A stretch of 64,000 bases of DNA from Mycolicibacter heraklionensis (GCF_001021505.1 NZ_LDPO01000012.1:62001-126000), one strand, 5' to 3'; counted from the first letter of the stretch, positions 27,616 through 37,252 are shown. Numbers and translations are program-made. Notes: generated by a model from the letters alone, not told the origin.

Positions 27616-30534
27616 TCACTGCGTGGGCGCTGGGAATCTGTCGGTGTCGGTGGACTCTTCGTGCGGGGTGTGCGCCGCGATCCCGCGAATGTTCTTGTTG
27701 GGGCCCCACGGCCGGACCACCTGCGGCCACCAGAACCACTTGCCCAGCAATGTCGCGATCGACGGCATGAAGAATGCCCGGACCACGAAGGTGTCCAGCA
27801 GCAACCCGATCGCCACGGTGGTGCCATACATGCCGATGGCCTTGAGATCACTGAAGAACATGATGCCCATGGTCGCGGCGAACACCATGCCCGCCGAGGT
27901 CACCACCCCGCCGCTGCCGGCCATCGCCCGGATATAGCCGGTCTTGAGCCCGGCGTGTATCTCCTCCTCGAAACGGGAGACCAGCAGCAGGTTGTAGTCC
28001 GAGCCGACCGCCAGCAACACGATGACCGCCAGCACCAGCGTCACCCAATAGATGTGCTGGCCGAATATGTGCTGCCAGATCAGCACCGAGATGCCGAACG
28101 ACGCGGCGATCGAACTGGACGCGGTGCCGAGGATGACCGCTGCGGCCACCAGGCTTCGGGTGATCATCATCATGATCAAGAAGATCAGCGTCAGCGACGC
28201 CACGATCGCGATCATCAGGTCGTACTTGGCGCCGTTCTGCATGTCTTCGTAGAGCGCAGCCATGCCGCCGATGTAGACCTTGGCGTCCGACAACGACGAC
28301 TGCTTCAGCGCCTCTTGGGCAGCGATCCGCTCCGGCTCAACGCGTTTGATGCCCTCCGCGGTCGCCGGATAGGTCTGGTGCGTGACGAAGAACCGCGCCG
28401 ATTTGCCGTCCGGGGACATGAACAGTCGCAGGCCGGTTTGGAAGTCCTTGTTGTCGAACGCTTCTGCGGGCAGATAGAAGAAGTCGTCGTTCTTGGAGTC
28501 GTCGAAGCTCTGACCCATCATGATCTGGGTGTTGCTCAGATCCTCCATCTGGTTGATGAACGCCGAGAACGTCGAGTGCACGGTCAGAACCAGCCCGCGC
28601 ATGATTCGCATGGTGTCGACCACGGCCGGCAGCAGCTCGACCGCCTGCGGCAACAGGTGCGCTGTCTTGGTGATGTCGTCGGACAGATAGCGCATCTGCT
28701 CGGCGAGTTGATCGATCCCGTCGGTGGCGTCGAAGGTGTTACGCAGCGCGTTGCACATCGGGATGTCGAAGCAGTGCGGCTCCCAGTAGAAGTAGCTGCG
28801 CAGCGGACGGAACTGGTCGTCGAACTCGGCGATGTGGTCGCGTATCCGGTCGGTGACGTCCACGGTGCGCCGGGTGACCTCGGCCGTGTCGTCGAACGTC
28901 CGGTCGACCTCCTGGAGATATCCGTACATCTGGATCAGCAACTCGATGTCCTTGTCCAGTTGCTGGGAGATGGTGTCGATGTCTTTGATCCGGTCCTTGA
29001 GCGTCTTCATGTTCTGGATCATCAGCTGGTTGGAGACGCTGAGTTGGAACGGTATCGAACTGTGCTGCAGCGGAATTCCCAACGGTCGAGTGATGTCCTG
29101 GATCATCCCGATCCCGACCACCCGCATGATGTTCTTGGCGACTCGGTCCAGCACCAGCATGTCAGCGGGATTGCGCATGTCGTGGTCGGAAGTCACCATG
29201 GTGATGTCCGGCGCCATCCGGGCCGCCGAGAAATGTTTCTCCGCGGCGGCGTAGGCCACATTGACCGGGGTGTCCTGCGGCAGGTACTTACGGTCGTCGT
29301 AACCCGGTTTGAATCCCGGTAGGGCCACCAGACCGATCATGATGACGGCCAGGCTGGCCACCGCGATGGGGCCTGGCCAGCGCACCACCGACACGCCGGC
29401 CTGGCGCCAGAACCCGCCCCGCTTGGCCTTTTTGGGGTCGAGGAGGCCGAAGCCGGTGACCACCACCAGCATGGCCGGTCCCAGAGTCAGCGCGGCGCCC
29501 ACCACCACGAGCATGCCCACCGAGACCGGGATGCCCATGGTGTGGAAGTAGGGCAGCCGGGTGAAGTACAGCATCGCCGACGCCCCGGCGATGGTCAGGC
29601 CCGACCCCAGCACCACCGGGGTGACACTGCGCACGGTGGTGTAGTAGGCGTCGACCCGGTCCTCACCGGCCAGCCGGGCTTCCCGGTACCGGCCGATGAG
29701 AAAGATGCCGTAGTCGGTGCCGGCGGCGATCGCGAGCATCACCATGATGTTGACTGCGAACGTCGTCAGGCCCATCACGTCGTGATAGCCCAGGACGGCG
29801 ACGACACCGCGGGCGCACATCAGCTCGAGCAGGGTCAGGAACAGCTGCGTCAACATCGCTGACACCGACCTGAAGACGATCAGCAGCATGATCGCGATCG
29901 CTGCGATGGTGAACAGCGTGATCTTGACCAGGCTGGCGTCGCCGATCGCCCGCAGGTCCGCGGTCAGCGCGGCCGGCCCGGCGACGTAGGCCTGCACCCC
30001 GGGCGGCGCGGGGGTGTCATCGATGGCCTGGCGAACCGCGACGACCGAGTCGTTGGCCTCGGTCATGCCCTGGTTGCCCACCAGGTTGAGCATGATGTAG
30101 GCGGCCTTGGCATCGGAGCTCTGAACGCCCGCGGCGGTCAGCCGGTCACTCCAGAAGTCCTGGGCGTGCTCGACATGGTTTTTGTCGGCGACCAGCTTCG
30201 CGACGATCTCGTCGTAGTAGTGATGGGCGGCTTCGCCGAGTTCTTCCTCGCCGACCACCACCATCATCACGGTGCTGTTGGACTTGTACTCCTGAAAGTT
30301 CTCGCCGACCAGCTTGCTGGCGATCATCGACGGCGCATCGACGGGCGCCAGCGGCGCGGAGTGCTCCTCGGAGATGACTTCCAGCTGAGGCACAAGGACA
30401 TTCACCAGCACGGTGAGCACGATCCAGACGATGATGATCGGCACCGCGAAAATGCGCAGCATGTGCGCGAAGAACGGCCGCTTGACGTGCGGATCCTGGT
30501 GGCTGTCCAGCTGCTCTTTGATTCGTTTGATCAT
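27616..30534 (-). CDS. MmpL family RND transporter (MmpL4/5-like)
   Basis: 972 aa, full length. Two RND repeats: TM1, porter domain 1, TM2-6 with GTDYGIFLIGRYREAR (Asp-Tyr proton-relay pair), a large second periplasmic domain with long helical segments (about 470-700), and TM7-12 with VGSDYNLLLVSRFEEE. The cytoplasmic C-tail is short. The Cys-containing motif CFDIPMCNALRNTFDATDGIDQ resembles MmpL4/MmpL5, which export siderophores or glycopeptidolipid precursors with MmpS. ATG overlaps the mmpS stop by 4 nt. Absent from the equivalent M. tuberculosis position. Confidence 0.93.
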   Translation of the reverse strand: MIKRIKEQLDSHQDPHVKRPFFAHMLRIFAVPIIIVWIVLTVLVNVLVPQLEVISEEHSAPLAPVDAPSMIASKLVGENFQEYKSNSTVMMVVVGEEELGEAAHHYYDEIVAKLVADKNHVEHAQDFWSDRLTAAGVQSSDAKAAYIMLNLVGNQGMTEANDSVVAVRQAIDDTPAPPGVQAYVAGPAALTADLRAIGDASLVKITLFTIAAIAIMLLIVFRSVSAMLTQLFLTLLELMCARGVVAVLGYHDVMGLTTFAVNIMVMLAIAAGTDYGIFLIGRYREARLAGEDRVDAYYTTVRSVTPVVLGSGLTIAGASAMLYFTRLPYFHTMGIPVSVGMLVVVGAALTLGPAMLVVVTGFGLLDPKKAKRGGFWRQAGVSVVRWPGPIAVASLAVIMIGLVALPGFKPGYDDRKYLPQDTPVNVAYAAAEKHFSAARMAPDITMVTSDHDMRNPADMLVLDRVAKNIMRVVGIGMIQDITRPLGIPLQHSSIPFQLSVSNQLMIQNMKTLKDRIKDIDTISQQLDKDIELLIQMYGYLQEVDRTFDDTAEVTRRTVDVTDRIRDHIAEFDDQFRPLRSYFYWEPHCFDIPMCNALRNTFDATDGIDQLAEQMRYLSDDITKTAHLLPQAVELLPAVVDTMRIMRGLVLTVHSTFSAFINQMEDLSNTQIMMGQSFDDSKNDDFFYLPAEAFDNKDFQTGLRLFMSPDGKSARFFVTHQTYPATAEGIKRVEPERIAAQEALKQSSLSDAKVYIGGMAALYEDMQNGAKYDLMIAIVASLTLIFLIMMMITRSLVAAAVILGTASSSIAASFGISVLIWQHIFGQHIYWVTLVLAVIVLLAVGSDYNLLLVSRFEEEIHAGLKTGYIRAMAGSGGVVTSAGMVFAATMGIMFFSDLKAIGMYGTTVAIGLLLDTFVVRAFFMPSIATLLGKWFWWPQVVRPWGPNKNIRGIAAHTPHEESTDTDRFPAPTQ

Positions 30535-30974
30535 CCGGACTTCACCAGGCAGAAAGTCTGGGCGTTGAGGCCGGTGGCGCGGCGTTCGTCGAGCAGCCGG
30601 TCGTCGATCTTGATTCGGCAGCCGATCTCACCGGTGTTGCCCTGCACGATCATGTTGGCCATGACGGCGGGCAGCACCGTGACGACGGTGTAGGACCACG
30701 GCAGCGGCACGTTGTTCAGTTGATGGACGTTGGCCTCGGCGTCCCAGTAATTGATGTCGGCGGTGGTGCCGGGCGGTCCGAATGCCTCGTAGGCGACGTA
30801 TTTCGGGTTGAACTGGACGATCTCGATGCCGGCACCCGCATGAGGGTTGAGGTCTTCGGAGGCGAACACCTTGTGCAGCCGGCTGACGACCACACTCGAG
30901 ATCGCGATGACCACGATGAAGACCAGCGGAATCCAATGCCGTTTGAGTATGCCGGCGACCGAGATCTTCCTCAT
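30531..30974 (-). CDS. MmpS family accessory protein
   Basis: 147 aa from ATG 30974 (MRKISVAGILKRHW); the frame upstream of it belongs to the promoter region. One N-terminal TM (about residues 12-32) and an extracytoplasmic beta domain with YEAFGPPGTTADINYWD and VQGNTGEIGCRIKID, the MmpS signature. Works with the adjoining MmpL in export across the envelope. A palindrome and a TATGCT -10-like element lie about 100 nt upstream. Confidence 0.93.
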   Translation of the reverse strand: MRKISVAGILKRHWIPLVFIVVIAISSVVVSRLHKVFASEDLNPHAGAGIEIVQFNPKYVAYEAFGPPGTTADINYWDAEANVHQLNNVPLPWSYTVVTVLPAVMANMIVQGNTGEIGCRIKIDDRLLDERRATGLNAQTFCLVKSG

Positions 30975-31082
30975 CTCACCGCCTTCCGCCTGCCGATACT
31001 GCGGTTGAACGTCGGCGCTGAACGGTCTGCTCCCCGGCCTCGCCGGAAGCATCGATGGTTCCGCGAATCGCGCCCTTCGGCA

Positions 31083-31104
31083 GCATAACCTTCGCTTAGC
31101 TAAG
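31083..31104 (-). promoter_or_regulatory. Putative mmpS-mmpL promoter with overlapping palindrome
   Basis: Reading the minus strand, CTTAGCTAAG (31095-31104, a perfect 10-bp palindrome) is followed by TATGCT (31083-31088), a plausible -10. A repressor on the palindrome would sit in the spacer. It is only weakly similar to IdeR boxes (TTAG...CTAA). About 100 nt of leader would separate the transcription start from the mmpS ATG. Confidence 0.35.
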
Positions 31105-31205
31105 GACCGCAACCGGTGCTGCTCGGGCGCGGACTTGCGAACGGGCTGTGGCCGCGGCGCCTCGAGTTCAGCGCCAACGTCTCGACTTCAGTAGCATGGC
31201 CGCTG

Positions 31206-31793
31206 ATGCACGCTCTGGGAAATGTCGTCCGATTCGGTGCAGTGGTCATCGTGGCAGCGCTGGCACTGGCCGGGTGCAGCGACAAAGGCGCGTCCGGCGC
31301 GTCGTCGCAGGAGTCCGTGGCCCCCGAGGCGTCGTGGACTCGACCCGACGCGCCGCCAGACCCGCGCACCCTGCTTCGCGCCGGTGACCTCGCCGTTTCG
31401 CAGGTACCGGACAGCGTGTTGATCTTCATCGAGAGTCAGACCAGCGACGCCGGTACCTGGAAGGCCAGGGTGGTCACGCCCGACGGCACCGAACATAAGG
31501 TCAAGGTCGCATCCGACGGGGTCAGCGTGCTGGTCGGCCCCACCGCGACCGAGGACAGCGACGCCGACAAGGCCAAGCGGCGCGCCAATGTGGACGGTAC
31601 CCACTTGGATTACCGCAGTGCGGTGGATCGCGTACTGCGGGCAGTGCCCAACAGTTCGATCACCGAGCTGAGCCTGCTCGACATGAACGGCACCGTCGTC
31701 TGGGAAGCCGACGTGTGGGACGACCAACTGTCCGAACGCGACGTCACCGTCGACGCGGCGTCGGGGGCCGTCACCGTCAACCGGCAGGGTTGA
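31206..31793 (+). CDS. Putative lipoprotein, unknown function
   Basis: 195 aa from ATG 31206 (MHALGNVVRFGAVVIVAALALAGCSD). Signal peptide with a good lipobox LALAGC, so lipid-anchored. The mature protein has a Ser/Pro-rich linker, then two small segments (ARVVTPDGTEHKVKVASDG; VDRVLRAVPNSSITELSLLDMNG...WEADVWDDQ...VTVDAASGAVTV) of which the last resembles a PepSY fold. Divergent from mmpS. The specific function is not recognised. Confidence 0.8.
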   Translation: MHALGNVVRFGAVVIVAALALAGCSDKGASGASSQESVAPEASWTRPDAPPDPRTLLRAGDLAVSQVPDSVLIFIESQTSDAGTWKARVVTPDGTEHKVKVASDGVSVLVGPTATEDSDADKAKRRANVDGTHLDYRSAVDRVLRAVPNSSITELSLLDMNGTVVWEADVWDDQLSERDVTVDAASGAVTVNRQG

Positions 31794-31814
31794 CCCGGTT
31801 CGAGCCTTGCGTAG

Positions 31815-31835
31815 CCGCCGGATCTGATTCGGCGG
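31815..31835. terminator. Hairpin between converging genes
   Basis: A 9-bp stem with one G-U pair and a 3-nt loop (CCGCCGGAT / ATTCGGCGG), lying between the stops of the lipoprotein gene and the reductase gene. No T-tract follows, as is common in mycobacteria. Probable bidirectional terminator. Confidence 0.5.
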
Positions 31836-32882
31836 TCAGCGCACGCCGGCGCGGCCGGTGATCGGTGGCAGCTCGGCCAGCGTGACGATGCCCGGTTCGG
31901 CGGCGACCACCGACGGCACCGCGTTGGTCACCGGCATCGCCGTGTAGATCGAGCCCAAGCCGTTGAAGTTCGGCTCGTTCCAGTCCTTCGGCGGCAGGCA
32001 GTTGATGACGGTGCGCATATTGGGCAGTCCGAACACCTGGATGACGTGGCCGTGTGCCACCGGTTTGGGCGGGGTGACCTGGTTGCCCATGATCCAGTTG
32101 AAGCCAACGCTGACCACGTTGCGCTCACCCACCCAGCCGCGGTGATAGCCGAAGACGCTGCCCACGGTGCCGGCCGGGATCTTCATAAAGCCCAGGTCGC
32201 TGTCGCCGGTCGCGGCGGTGAACTGCACATCGAAGGTGATGCGGTCCAACTGCGCGCCGATCGCATCGGCCATCATCGCCGCGGACTCGGCAAAAACTTC
32301 GCTTTCGCGGCGAACGCTTTCGGCCAACCCGGGGGTGTCGGGGTCCTGCGCGAAGCCCATCGCCGCCATGGTGGCCGCCGACTCATACGTCGAGCAGTCC
32401 ACCGACTCGGTGATCCGGATCTCGTCGACCCGCTCGCACGCCCCGGACAGCACCATGCCGACCATGTTGGTAAGACCCGGGTGCGCGCCGCTGCCGAACA
32501 TGGTGGAGTTCCCGGCCCGGCAGGCGTCCTCGATGCGCTTGCGGTCTTGCGCGCTCTGCTTGCCACCGGTGATCCAGGCCGCGGTCGAGCACACATTCAC
32601 TCCGGCCTCCAGCAGTGCGACCAACTCGTCGATGCTGGGCCACAGCGGGTTGTAACAGCAGGCGTCTGGCTTCAGCGCGATCAGGGCGTCGATGTCATCG
32701 GTGGCGGTGATCCCGGTCGGCTCCGGCCACCCGGCCAGCTCGGCGGCATCCACCCCGACCTTGTCCTTGCCGTGGGCGTAGACGCCGACGAGTTCCATGT
32801 CGGGGCGGGCGATGATGGCGTGCAGCGAGCGCTGTCCGATGTTTCCGGTGGTCCATTGGATGACGCGAAGCGGTGTGTTCAT
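31836..32882 (-). CDS. NAD(P)-dependent dehydrogenase, dihydrodipicolinate-reductase-like
   Basis: 348 aa. N-terminal Rossmann segment RVIQWTTGNIGQRSLHAII with a glycine-poor variant of the dinucleotide loop, then ATDDIDALIALKPDACCYNPL. This resembles the DapB-fold/2,4-diaminopentanoate dehydrogenase-like family that is expanded in mycobacteria. The substrate is unknown. Its start diverges from eis, with 56 nt to the start chosen for eis. Confidence 0.78.
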   Translation of the reverse strand: MNTPLRVIQWTTGNIGQRSLHAIIARPDMELVGVYAHGKDKVGVDAAELAGWPEPTGITATDDIDALIALKPDACCYNPLWPSIDELVALLEAGVNVCSTAAWITGGKQSAQDRKRIEDACRAGNSTMFGSGAHPGLTNMVGMVLSGACERVDEIRITESVDCSTYESAATMAAMGFAQDPDTPGLAESVRRESEVFAESAAMMADAIGAQLDRITFDVQFTAATGDSDLGFMKIPAGTVGSVFGYHRGWVGERNVVSVGFNWIMGNQVTPPKPVAHGHVIQVFGLPNMRTVINCLPPKDWNEPNFNGLGSIYTAMPVTNAVPSVVAAEPGIVTLAELPPITGRAGVR

Positions 32883-32938
32883 AGGTCACCACCATATTCA
32901 GGTGCGCAGTGACCGCCTTTGTGGCACCGTCGGACCAC

Positions 32939-34132
32939 GTGACTGACCTGAGCGTGCGCACCGTGACCGCTGACGACTGGCCATCGATCATGCTGCTGGA
33001 GAACGCCGGGTTCGGCGTGGTCACGCATCCTGATGAGGTCGAGGCCATCCGAAGCTTGGTACCGGCCGACGGAGCGGTGGTGGCCTGCGACGGTGACTCG
33101 GTGGTCGGTGTCGCCTTCTACCTCGACCTGCGGATGACGGTCCCGGGCGAGACGATCCTGCCGGTCGCCGGAATCAGTGGCGTGGTGGTGGCGCCGACTC
33201 ACCGCAGACGTGGTGTGCTCCGGTTGATGTACAACGAATTGCACCGGCGCATCGCTGATTCGGGCTATCCGATCGCGGCGTTGACCGCCAGTGAGGGCGG
33301 CATCTACGGGCGATTCGGTTACGGGCCGGCGACGATCGATCACGAGCTGACCATCGACCGGCGGTTCGCCCACTTGCACCCCGACGCGCCCGATCCGGGC
33401 GGGGTACGGCTGGTCAACGCGGCCCACAGCCGCGACGAGTTCGCAGCGGTCTACCAGCGGTGGCGCCAGCGCACCCCGGGTGGTTTGGAGCGCCCGCCGG
33501 CGCTCTGGGATGACCTGCTCGCCGACCGGGAGGACACCCGGGACGGCGGCACCGAGTGGTTCGGGCTGCTGCATCCCGACGGCTATGTGCTCTACCGGGT
33601 GCACGCCGGAGAGCCAAAGACGGTGCGGGTGGGGGAGTTCCGGGCGGTCACCCCGGGCGGCCACGCCGCGCTGTGGCGGGCGCTGCTCGGGCTGGACCTG
33701 ATGGGAAAGATCGTCGTCGAAACCTACCCGGACGATCCGATGCCGTACCTACTGACCGACACCCGGGTGGCCACCACCACCGGACGGCAGGACGACCTGT
33801 GGCTGCGGATCATGAACATCCCAGCCGCGCTACAGGCACGCAGCTACGGCGCCGACGTGTCGGTCGTTCTGCAGGTGTGTGACGGGTTCCGTGGCGACGG
33901 GGGCAGATTCGCGCTCCAGGTCCGCGACGGCCGGGCCTGCTGCGCCCCGACCGACGCGGCGGCCGACGTCGAGCTGGACCTGGATGTACTGGGCAGCCTC
34001 TACTTGGGCGCGCACCGTGCCTCCGCGCTGGCCCGTGCCGGCCGGTTGCGATGCGGCGACGACGCCGTGGTGCGCCGATTGGACGCGGCGTTCCTCACCG
34101 ACGTCCCGGCTCAGCTCGGGTTCTTCTTCTAG
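32939..34132 (+). CDS. eis: N-acetyltransferase Eis
   Basis: 397 aa from GTG 32939 ([25 protein letters not shown]); the in-frame GTG 32909 would add 10 residues. Tripartite Eis architecture: GNAT domain with acetyl-CoA loop [16 protein letters not shown], catalytic Tyr in [11 protein letters not shown] (about residue 125), a second GNAT-like domain, and an SCP-type C-terminal domain ending in FFF, whose terminal carboxylate acts as base in M. tuberculosis Eis. Eis acetylates aminoglycosides and protein lysines. Sequence is strongly like Rv2416c. Confidence 0.95.
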   Translation: MTDLSVRTVTADDWPSIMLLENAGFGVVTHPDEVEAIRSLVPADGAVVACDGDSVVGVAFYLDLRMTVPGETILPVAGISGVVVAPTHRRRGVLRLMYNELHRRIADSGYPIAALTASEGGIYGRFGYGPATIDHELTIDRRFAHLHPDAPDPGGVRLVNAAHSRDEFAAVYQRWRQRTPGGLERPPALWDDLLADREDTRDGGTEWFGLLHPDGYVLYRVHAGEPKTVRVGEFRAVTPGGHAALWRALLGLDLMGKIVVETYPDDPMPYLLTDTRVATTTGRQDDLWLRIMNIPAALQARSYGADVSVVLQVCDGFRGDGGRFALQVRDGRACCAPTDAAADVELDLDVLGSLYLGAHRASALARAGRLRCGDDAVVRRLDAAFLTDVPAQLGFFF

Positions 34133-34151
34133 CTCGGGTTTCTTCTTAGCG

Positions 34152-34209
34152 CGAGCGTGCGTGTCCCCGGTCCGACACTCCGTGTCGAGACCGGGGACAC
34201 GCACGCTCG
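34152..34209. terminator. Long perfect hairpin between eis and acyl-CoA dehydrogenase genes
   Basis: Arms 34152-34171 and 34190-34209 are perfectly complementary over 20 bp (CGAGCGTGCGTGTCCCCGGT on the left). The 18-nt middle contains a second stem (CGACAC/GTGTCG at 34173-34178 and 34182-34187). It lies between converging stops and has no T-tract. Very stable, so a likely bidirectional terminator. Related to the palindrome at 5106. Confidence 0.7.
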
Positions 34210-34222
34210 GGGAAAGGTAGGG

Positions 34223-35341
34223 CTACAGCTTGGCCAGGTCGTAGCCACCCAGGTTGTCGATCAGCACGTGCAGCTGATCCTGCGACGAACCCAGGGTGTG
34301 CTCGATCGCGGTGAGCCGGGCCGCATAGTGGCCGACTGGGTACTCCCAGGTCACCCCGATCCCGCCGTGCAACTGGATGGACTCCTGAGCGATGTGCCGC
34401 CCGGACCGGCCGACCTGCAGCTTGGCGCGCGCCGCGATCACCGGGTCGTAGTTGTCATCGGCGAGTGACATCGCCGCGTACATGCTCATGCTGCGGGCCA
34501 GCTCCAGCGACACGTACATGTCGGCGGCGCGCTGGGTCAGGGTCTGGAAGGTGTTGAGCGTGACCCCGAACTGCTTGCGCGTCTTGAGGTAGTCGGTGGT
34601 CAGCCGCAAGGCCTCTTCCATCGCGCCGACCGCTTCGGCGCACAGTGCCGAGGAGATGCGGATGACCGCGCGCTCGATGGCGGCCGTGGCATCGGTCGCC
34701 TCGCCGAGCGCGGTGGCCGGTGTGTCGGCGAAGTCGACCTGGGCGCCACGCTGGCCGTCGAAAGTCCGATAGGACTGACGGGTCAGGCCGTCGGCGCTTC
34801 CGTCGACCAAAAACAGCCCGGTCCCGCCGGCCGGCAAAGCGGCGCTGACCACCAGTGTGTCGGCGCGATCCCCGGTCAGCACCGGGTTCTTGCGTCCGCT
34901 CAGCCGCCACGAATCACCCTGCTGCACAGCCGTGGTGGCCACCTTGCCTGCCGTGCCGCGCATGCCCGGCTCGGTGTGTGCGAACGCCAGGATCTGCTCG
35001 CCCCCGGCGACGGCGTCGAGCAACTCACGCTGCTGCGCATCGCCGCGCTCGGCGATCAGCGCTCCCGGCCCGAGCGCTCCGTGCACGACGGGCTCCGGCG
35101 CTACCCGCCGGCCGATCTCGGTGAGCACCACCATGATCTCCAGCGGACCGGATTCCTGCGGGTCGAAACCGAGACCGAGAATCCCGATGTCCGCCAGCTG
35201 TTTCCACACCTCGGGGTTGAATCCGGGGTCGGTCTCGATGACCTTGTTGCGGGTCTCGGTGTCGTAGCCCGACAACATCGAACGGGTGGTGTCGCGCAGC
35301 AGAACCTGCTCGTCGCTGAGTTGAAAGTCCATGGCCGTCAT
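34223..35341 (-). CDS. Acyl-CoA dehydrogenase (FadE), partner 2
   Basis: 372 aa. Acyl-CoA dehydrogenase fold: N-terminal helical domain, middle FAD domain, and the C-terminal IQLHGGIGVTWEYPVGHYAARL segment. Starts 5 nt after the other FadE gene. Mycobacterial adjacent fadE pairs commonly form alpha2beta2 heterotetramers, in which FAD and catalytic residues are shared between subunits. Such pairs act on steroid or branched side-chain CoA esters; the substrate here is unknown. Confidence 0.88.
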   Translation of the reverse strand: MTAMDFQLSDEQVLLRDTTRSMLSGYDTETRNKVIETDPGFNPEVWKQLADIGILGLGFDPQESGPLEIMVVLTEIGRRVAPEPVVHGALGPGALIAERGDAQQRELLDAVAGGEQILAFAHTEPGMRGTAGKVATTAVQQGDSWRLSGRKNPVLTGDRADTLVVSAALPAGGTGLFLVDGSADGLTRQSYRTFDGQRGAQVDFADTPATALGEATDATAAIERAVIRISSALCAEAVGAMEEALRLTTDYLKTRKQFGVTLNTFQTLTQRAADMYVSLELARSMSMYAAMSLADDNYDPVIAARAKLQVGRSGRHIAQESIQLHGGIGVTWEYPVGHYAARLTAIEHTLGSSQDQLHVLIDNLGGYDLAKL

Positions 35342-35346
35342 ACCTC

Positions 35347-36507
35347 CTAAAGGCCGAGAATGGTCGACGCGATGATGGTGCGCTGTACCTCGTTGCTGCC
35401 GCCGTAGATCGACGTCTTGCGGTAGTTCAGGTACGTCGGTGCCGCGTCCTGCGCCCAGGTGGGCGTGGCGATGCCGTCGCCCGCCTCGAAGGGCAGGGCA
35501 TCGGGACCGGCCAGCTCCACGAACAGCTCGGTGGCGGTCTGCTGCAGCTGGCTGCCGCGCAGCTTGAGCACCGACGACGCCGGGTTCGGCTTGCCGTCGG
35601 CGGAGTCGCTCGACACGCGCATCTGGGTGAGCTCCAATGCCAGCAGATCGTTTTCGAGTTCGGCGACCCGTGCGGCGAACAATGGATCGTCGAGGGCCCC
35701 CAGCGCCTTGGCGCGCTGCTTGAGTTCGGCGACGCGCACCTTGGTGCGGGTCACCCCGGCGATGCCGGTCCGCTCATTGCCCAGCAGGAACTTCGCGTAG
35801 GTCCAGCCGTGGTTTTCCTCGCCGACCAGTTGATCAGCGGGCACCCGCACATCGGAGAAGAACACCTCGTTGACCTCATAGCCGCCGTCGATCAGCTTGA
35901 TCGGCCGCATGGTCACCCCGGGAGTCGACACCTCGAACAGCAGGAAGGAGATCCCGGCCTGCTTCTTGGGGGCCTGCGGGTCGGTGCGCACCAGGCAGAA
36001 GATCCAGTCCGCGTACTGGCCGAGTGTGGTCCAGGTCTTCTGCCCGTTGACGATGTAGCTGTCGCCGTCGCGCACCGCGGTGGTGCGCAGGCTGGCCAGG
36101 TCGGAGCCGGCCTCCGGCTCGGAAAAGCCTTGGCACCACCAGATATCCAGGTTGGCGGTGGCGGGCAGGAAGCGCTCCTTGATCGCCTGGGAGCCGAATT
36201 CCGCGATCACCGGACCGACCATCTTGGCGTTGAAGGTCAGCGGTTCGGGTACCGAGGCCAGCTGCATCTCGTCGTGCCAGATCTGGTGCTGGGTCGCCGT
36301 CCAGTCCTTGCCGCCCCACTCGACCGGCCAGTTGGGAACCGCGAGGCCGTTGGCGTTGAGGATCCGCTGGGTGGTGACGATGTCGTCAGGGAAGATCGAA
36401 TGGCCCAACCGGCTGCGTTCGCGAATGTCAGCGGGGATCTCGGTGGTGAAGAAGGTGCGCATTTCGTCGCGGAATGCTGCCTCCTCCGTGGTCAGTGCCA
36501 GTCTCAC
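35347..36507 (-). CDS. Acyl-CoA dehydrogenase (FadE), partner 1
   Basis: 386 aa. FAD-contacting WWCQGFSEPEAGSDLASLRTTAV and GQKTWTTLGQYADWIFCLVRT, then GGYEVNEVFFSDVRVPADQLVGEEN, and a C-terminal KTSIYGGSNEVQRTIIA. In homotetrameric enzymes the equivalent YEG motif carries the catalytic Glu; here it is YGG. This fits the heteromeric class, in which the base is placed elsewhere. First gene of the two-gene operon; divergent from a lipoprotein gene. Confidence 0.9.
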   Translation of the reverse strand: MRLALTTEEAAFRDEMRTFFTTEIPADIRERSRLGHSIFPDDIVTTQRILNANGLAVPNWPVEWGGKDWTATQHQIWHDEMQLASVPEPLTFNAKMVGPVIAEFGSQAIKERFLPATANLDIWWCQGFSEPEAGSDLASLRTTAVRDGDSYIVNGQKTWTTLGQYADWIFCLVRTDPQAPKKQAGISFLLFEVSTPGVTMRPIKLIDGGYEVNEVFFSDVRVPADQLVGEENHGWTYAKFLLGNERTGIAGVTRTKVRVAELKQRAKALGALDDPLFAARVAELENDLLALELTQMRVSSDSADGKPNPASSVLKLRGSQLQQTATELFVELAGPDALPFEAGDGIATPTWAQDAAPTYLNYRKTSIYGGSNEVQRTIIASTILGL

Positions 36508-36616
36508 GTCGACCTCCCGGTTGGTTGGGTGAACTCACGGTTGGTATGCACCCTAATCGGCGGACCCGCGGTACTGCGGGGGAGGGCTTACCGTGCGCTT
36601 TTGTAGGCTGGACCTC

Positions 36617-37153
36617 ATGAGACGGTGGGTCGTCGCGCTCTGTGTCCTGGTCTTGTCTCTCGTGTCGTGCTCGGGGGAGCCGGCGCAGAAGGCCACCACG
36701 GACTCGTCGCCGGGGGCTACGCAGAGTGCGGCCCCGAGGCCGCCCGCGCACATCGGCCAGACGCTGGACCTGATGCGGATCGGCGGGCAGAAGATCGCTG
36801 TGACGTTGACGGAGGTCATCGCGCCGGCGACCGTCCCGAACGGCTGGGGCGCGGCCGGCAAGACCTACCTCGCCACCAAGCTGCGGATCGAGAACGCCGG
36901 AACCACGACCATCGTCGGCAACAGCAACAGTGATGTCACCGTGGTGGGTTCCGACGAGCAGAACTACCAGGCCGACTTCGCCACCGTGACCGAGTGCAAG
37001 GACTTCGCCTACGGCTGGTTCCTGATCCCCGCCGGCGCATCGAACACCGGTTGCGTGGTCTTCGCGCTGCCCACCGGGGTCACTGCGGCGAAGGTGCGGT
37101 ACACGCCGTCGTCGGGCATCTCGCACGACGTCGGGGAGTGGCTGAACCCCTAG
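36617..37153 (+). CDS. Putative lipoprotein with DUF4352-like domain
   Basis: 178 aa from ATG 36617 (MRRWVVALCVLVLSLVSCSG), with lipobox LVSC. After a Ser/Ala/Pro-rich linker, residues about 50-175 form a beta-rich domain: KIAVTLTEVIAP...TYLATKLRIENAGTTTI...ECKDFAYGWFLIPAGASNTGCVVFALPTGVTAAKVRYTP. This looks like the DUF4352/telokin-like extracellular fold. Two cysteines in the domain (ATVTEC, NTGC) may form a disulfide. Function unknown. Confidence 0.8.
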   Translation: MRRWVVALCVLVLSLVSCSGEPAQKATTDSSPGATQSAAPRPPAHIGQTLDLMRIGGQKIAVTLTEVIAPATVPNGWGAAGKTYLATKLRIENAGTTTIVGNSNSDVTVVGSDEQNYQADFATVTECKDFAYGWFLIPAGASNTGCVVFALPTGVTAAKVRYTPSSGISHDVGEWLNP

Positions 37154-37252
37154 CGAGAAGGGTTGTGCACAGCCCGGGATCGATCCACAGATCCGGCCCG
37201 AACCGTGCGGTGAGCGAGCCGGGTCGACGGTGCCGGCACCTACCGTCGGCGC

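Noticed and set aside
27544..29322. 592-codon plus-strand frame opposite mmpL
   Set aside because: Shadow of mmpL; composition typical of reverse-complement codons.
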